NCBI GenBank assembly: GCA_030038035.1
Contig: JASHPP010000483.1
Span: 1-10,093 of the forward strand
Direction: 5' to 3'
Source: Trebonia sp.
GTDB taxonomy: Bacteria; Actinomycetota; Actinomycetes; Streptosporangiales; Streptosporangiaceae
Length of the DNA: 10,093 nucleotides
The notes under the pieces are model-generated. The model was not told where the DNA came from. It saw nothing but the letters and a program-made list of their open reading frames with translations, and made no database searches. Positions 8,092-10,093 of the stretch are shown here, piece after piece (the first letter of the stretch is position 1; each line of letters opens with the position of its first letter). A program made the position numbers and the translations under genes.

Positions 8092-8097
8092 ACTTTA
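8092..8097 (-). promoter_or_regulatory. Possible -10 hexamer before the glycosyltransferase
   Basis: Minus-strand TAAAGT fits the actinobacterial TANNNT -10 pattern, eight bases before the ATG at 8083. The start has no Shine-Dalgarno, so a near-leaderless transcript is conceivable. No -35 match is seen and the spacing is two bases longer than ideal. The rest of the 62-base gap (8084-8145) holds nothing I can identify. Read-through from the DUF1707 gene is the simpler alternative. Confidence 0.25.
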
Positions 8098-8145
8098 CAA
8101 GAACTGGGGGCCTGCGGTGGCCGCGGTTCGCTGTCCCGGCGCGGT

Positions 8146-8574
8146 TTAACGCCGCCTGGCGAGCGAAATGAACACGAGCGCCACGATCACCGCCACGGTC
8201 GGGGCGATGATCGCGTGCGCAGACTGGCTCGCCAGCGCGAGCACGATCCACAGGGCCACCAGCGGGAAGAAGGCCACCGGCCGGCGCCTGCGCCGCGACG
8301 ACGGCGGCAGGACGCCGTTGGCGCGCGGCGGATGCGCCGGAAGGGTCGGCGGGGGCAGCGGCCGACCGGGGACGTCGGAGCCGAGAACGGGCTGCACGGG
8401 AAGGTCGTCGGTAAGCTTGCGCAAGTCGCCCCACGTCTTGCTCGCGTAGGCGGCGGTCATCCGCTCGTCGAACTCCTCCATGGTCAGCCTGCCCGCCGTA
8501 TAGGCGTCCCTGAGCGTGGTTACCACGACTTCGCGGTCCTGGTCTGACGCGCGGATCATGTGATCGCTAGCCAT
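8146..8574 (-). CDS. DUF1707 domain membrane protein
   Basis: The 142-residue protein starts with a clear DUF1707 domain at about 7-59. It shows RASDQDREVVV, LRDAYTAGRLTMEEFDER and a closing DDLP. This short helical domain is common in actinobacterial membrane proteins and has no settled function. A proline-rich linker (about 60-92) and a run of five arginines (94-98) follow. Two hydrophobic segments (about 99-115 and 119-138) then end in a basic RRR tail, so both termini are predicted cytoplasmic. The ATG at 8574 is supported by minus-strand AGGAAGG (8582-8588), seven bases upstream. An internal ATG at 8559 lacks such support. The gene is the first of a leftward set with the glycosyltransferase (62-base gap) and the DUF3040-like gene. 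It has a likely promoter in the gap shared with the divergent channel-like gene. Confidence 0.85.
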   Translation of the reverse strand: MASDHMIRASDQDREVVVTTLRDAYTAGRLTMEEFDERMTAAYASKTWGDLRKLTDDLPVQPVLGSDVPGRPLPPPTLPAHPPRANGVLPPSSRRRRRPVAFFPLVALWIVLALASQSAHAIIAPTVAVIVALVFISLARRR

Positions 8575-8644
8575 CGGCAGACCTTCCTACGGCTTCGAGC
8601 AGGCCTTCTTAATATTACCGGTCCGGTTTCATTATGATCTGCCC
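8575..8644. promoter_or_regulatory. Divergent promoter region with facing -10 hexamers
   Basis: This 70-base gap is the only AT-rich patch in the window. On the plus strand TATGAT (8633-8638) is followed by exactly six bases and then ATG at 8645. A transcript would therefore start at the A of the start codon. No Shine-Dalgarno precedes that ATG, which agrees with a leaderless mRNA. On the minus strand TAATAT (8617 down to 8612) would start transcription near 8605, giving a leader of about 30 bases with AGGAAGG before the DUF1707 ATG. Neither side has a convincing -35, which is common for actinobacterial housekeeping-type promoters of the TANNNT class. Confidence 0.55.
8617..8627. promoter_or_regulatory. 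Candidate operator palindrome
   Basis: ACCGGTCCGGT is a perfect inverted repeat (ACCGG and CCGGT around one T). It lies between the two outward-facing -10 hexamers, touching the leftward one and five bases from the rightward one. A repressor bound here could shut both promoters. No regulator gene is in the window, and a site of this length may arise by chance in GC-rich DNA. Confidence 0.35.
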
Positions 8645-10093
8645 ATGCCCGCGCTCCCCCCGACGGGGAACCACTTCATCGTCTGCGGGGACAGCCCGCT
8701 TGCCTACCGCATCACCCGTGAACTGACCACACGCTACGGCGAGGAAGTCATCGTGGTGCTCCCGTCCCTGCTGCGCAACCACGGTCCGCGGATCGCCGCG
8801 CTCCCGCGGGTCACCGTGCTGGAACACGACGAGCTGACGACTGAGGCGTTCGCCAGCGCCGGGGTGGCGTCGGCGCGCGCCCTCGGCCTCGTCGGACCCG
8901 ACGACATCGGCAATTTCCACGCCGGCCTGCGCGCCCAGGAGCTCAACCCGGACTTGCGCCTGGTCATGGCCGCCTTCAACCGCAGGCTCGGTGAGCATTT
9001 CCGCGGCTTCTTCCCCGATTGCACGGTGCTGTCAAGCAGCCAGATGGCCGCGCCGTCGTTCGTTGCCGCCGCGCTCGGCGAACCGGCCCCCAGCCACGTC
9101 CGGGTATCCGGGCGCACGCTGTACGTCGCCAGGCGGGCTGACGTGCCCGCCGGGCATACGGTCTGCGGTCTTCAGGTGCCCGACGATCCGGCGGGCACGA
9201 CCCAGCTGATCGCGCCAGAAGCGCTGCGGGACACCGCCGACGGCCTTGTGCTTGCGGTGGCGGACGGCACGCCGCGCGATCCGCTCGCCAGCAGGCGGCA
9301 CCCGGTGCGCGCCGCGCTCGGCGTGGCGCAGCGGCTGGCCTGGAACAAGTTCGGCCTGGTTTTCGCGATCCTGGTCGCGGCCGTGGTGGCCGGGTACTTC
9401 CTGCTGTTGCAGGTTCCCGCTTATTCGTCCGCCGACGCGCTCTACCTGGCGGTCATGGACATCACCGGATCGGCGCTCACGATGGCCTCAGACAGCGGGG
9501 CGGAGAAGGTCTCGCAGGTGGTGCTCACCCTTGACGGCATGGCGCTGATCCCGCTCGTGACCGCCATCATCGTCGGCGCCCGGCTGACCGGGTCGATCCG
9601 CGGCGAACCGCGGCCGCGCGGCGGCCACGTCATCGTCGTCGGGCTGGGCAATGTTGGCACGCGGGTGGTCGGCGAGCTGCATGACCTTGGCTTCGACGTC
9701 GCCTGCGTCGACCGGGATCCCGAAGCCCTCGGCGCCCCGCTCGCGCGCCGTCTCGGCCTGCCCCTCGTGATCGGCGAGGCTTACCTGGAGGAGACGCTGC
9801 ACGCGGCGGGGCTGGACAATGCCATCGCGCTTGTCTCGGTGACCAGCAGCGACATCGTGAACCTCGAGACCGCGCTGCAGGCGCGGGCGATGCGCGAGGA
9901 CCTGCGCATCGTGCTGCGCCTGTTCGATGACGACCTCGCCCAGCGGGTGCAGAAGACCGTCGGCAACGTGGTCTCGCGCAGTGTCTCGTACATGGCGGCG
10001 CCGGCTTTCGCGGCGGCGCTGCTCGAGCACCAGGTGCTGCGCACGATAGCCGTCGGCAGGCACGTGCTGCTGATCGCCGACGTCCGGGTCGAG
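8645..10093 (+). CDS. Tandem TrkA-N/RCK protein with two membrane spans (3'-truncated)
   Basis: The frame is open from ATG 8645 to the window end (483 codons, no stop), so the C-terminus is missing. Residues of about 10-140 form a first TrkA-N-like Rossmann domain (HFIVCGDSPLA). The usual G-x-G-x-x-G loop is degenerate (G15-D-S-P-L-A20). Residues 141-230 are a linker region containing GRTLYVARR. A membrane segment at about 236-256, a short outer region (DALYLAVMDITGSALTMA, 264-281) and a second segment at about 290-312 resemble a two-span potassium-channel pore. The T-x-G-Y-G filter is absent. A second TrkA-N domain from about 327 keeps VVGLGNVGTR and the acidic end of strand 2 (VDRDPEA), so it should bind a dinucleotide. 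It may be a channel, a non-conducting relative, or a nucleotide-sensing regulator. No Shine-Dalgarno is present, and a leaderless start is likely. Confidence 0.8.
   Translation, partial: MPALPPTGNHFIVCGDSPLAYRITRELTTRYGEEVIVVLPSLLRNHGPRIAALPRVTVLEHDELTTEAFASAGVASARALGLVGPDDIGNFHAGLRAQELNPDLRLVMAAFNRRLGEHFRGFFPDCTVLSSSQMAAPSFVAAALGEPAPSHVRVSGRTLYVARRADVPAGHTVCGLQVPDDPAGTTQLIAPEALRDTADGLVLAVADGTPRDPLASRRHPVRAALGVAQRLAWNKFGLVFAILVAAVVAGYFLLLQVPAYSSADALYLAVMDITGSALTMASDSGAEKVSQVVLTLDGMALIPLVTAIIVGARLTGSIRGEPRPRGGHVIVVGLGNVGTRVVGELHDLGFDVACVDRDPEALGAPLARRLGLPLVIGEAYLEETLHAAGLDNAIALVSVTSSDIVNLETALQARAMREDLRIVLRLFDDDLAQRVQKTVGNVVSRSVSYMAAPAFAAALLEHQVLRTIAVGRHVLLIADVRVE

Noticed and set aside
8084..8434. 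Upstream extension of the glycosyltransferase frame by 117 codons
   Set aside because: It overlaps the DUF1707 gene on the same strand in another phase, and its translation is Arg/Ala/Pro-rich without any domain. The ATG at 8083 begins the plausible protein.
9488..10063. A 191-codon minus-strand frame under the channel-like gene
   Set aside because: It opposes the intact second TrkA-N domain (GLGNVG) and shows no motif of its own.

Overview
The window is very GC-rich chromosomal DNA with strong G/C preference at third codon positions. Its gene families (OpcA, DUF1707, DUF3040) and the gene order tkt-tal-zwf-opcA-pgl point to an actinobacterium. The same order is known from Mycobacterium and Streptomyces. 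I cannot name the genus. Nothing looks like a mobile element, CRISPR array, RNA gene or phage remnant, and base composition is even apart from one short AT-rich promoter gap near 8610-8640.

Region 1 (1-6162, + strand) is the pentose phosphate operon: transketolase (5' end cut off by the window edge), transaldolase, glucose-6-phosphate dehydrogenase, its assembly factor OpcA, and 6-phosphogluconolactonase. The genes are tightly packed. tkt/tal overlap as ATGA, opcA/pgl overlap as GTGA, and the other gaps are 42 and 18 bases. They must be transcribed together from a promoter left of the window. Zwf (matured or activated by OpcA) and Pgl turn glucose-6-phosphate into 6-phosphogluconate with NADPH formation. 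Tkt and Tal run the reversible carbon-shuffling branch. 6-phosphogluconate dehydrogenase and phosphoglucose isomerase are not in the window.

Region 2 (6172-8574, - strand, convergent with the operon) is a set of three membrane-protein genes read right to left. They are a DUF1707 protein, a multi-spanning GT-C-type glycosyltransferase with a large extracytoplasmic loop, and a small DUF3040-like single-span protein whose Shine-Dalgarno overlaps the glycosyltransferase stop codon. The substrate is not known from sequence.

Region 3 (8575-8644) is a short divergent promoter gap. A TANNNT -10 hexamer faces each way, and a perfect 11-base palindrome lies between them. The rightward gene appears to be leaderless.

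Region 4 (8645 to the window end, + strand) is an open-ended reading frame for a tandem TrkA-N/RCK protein with two membrane segments between the two nucleotide-binding domains. The usual potassium-channel selectivity signature is not present between those segments.

There is no gene-free stretch longer than 300 bases. Most of the window is ordinary metabolism. The parts most worth a second look are the channel-like protein with its divergent promoter, and the three-gene membrane cassette.
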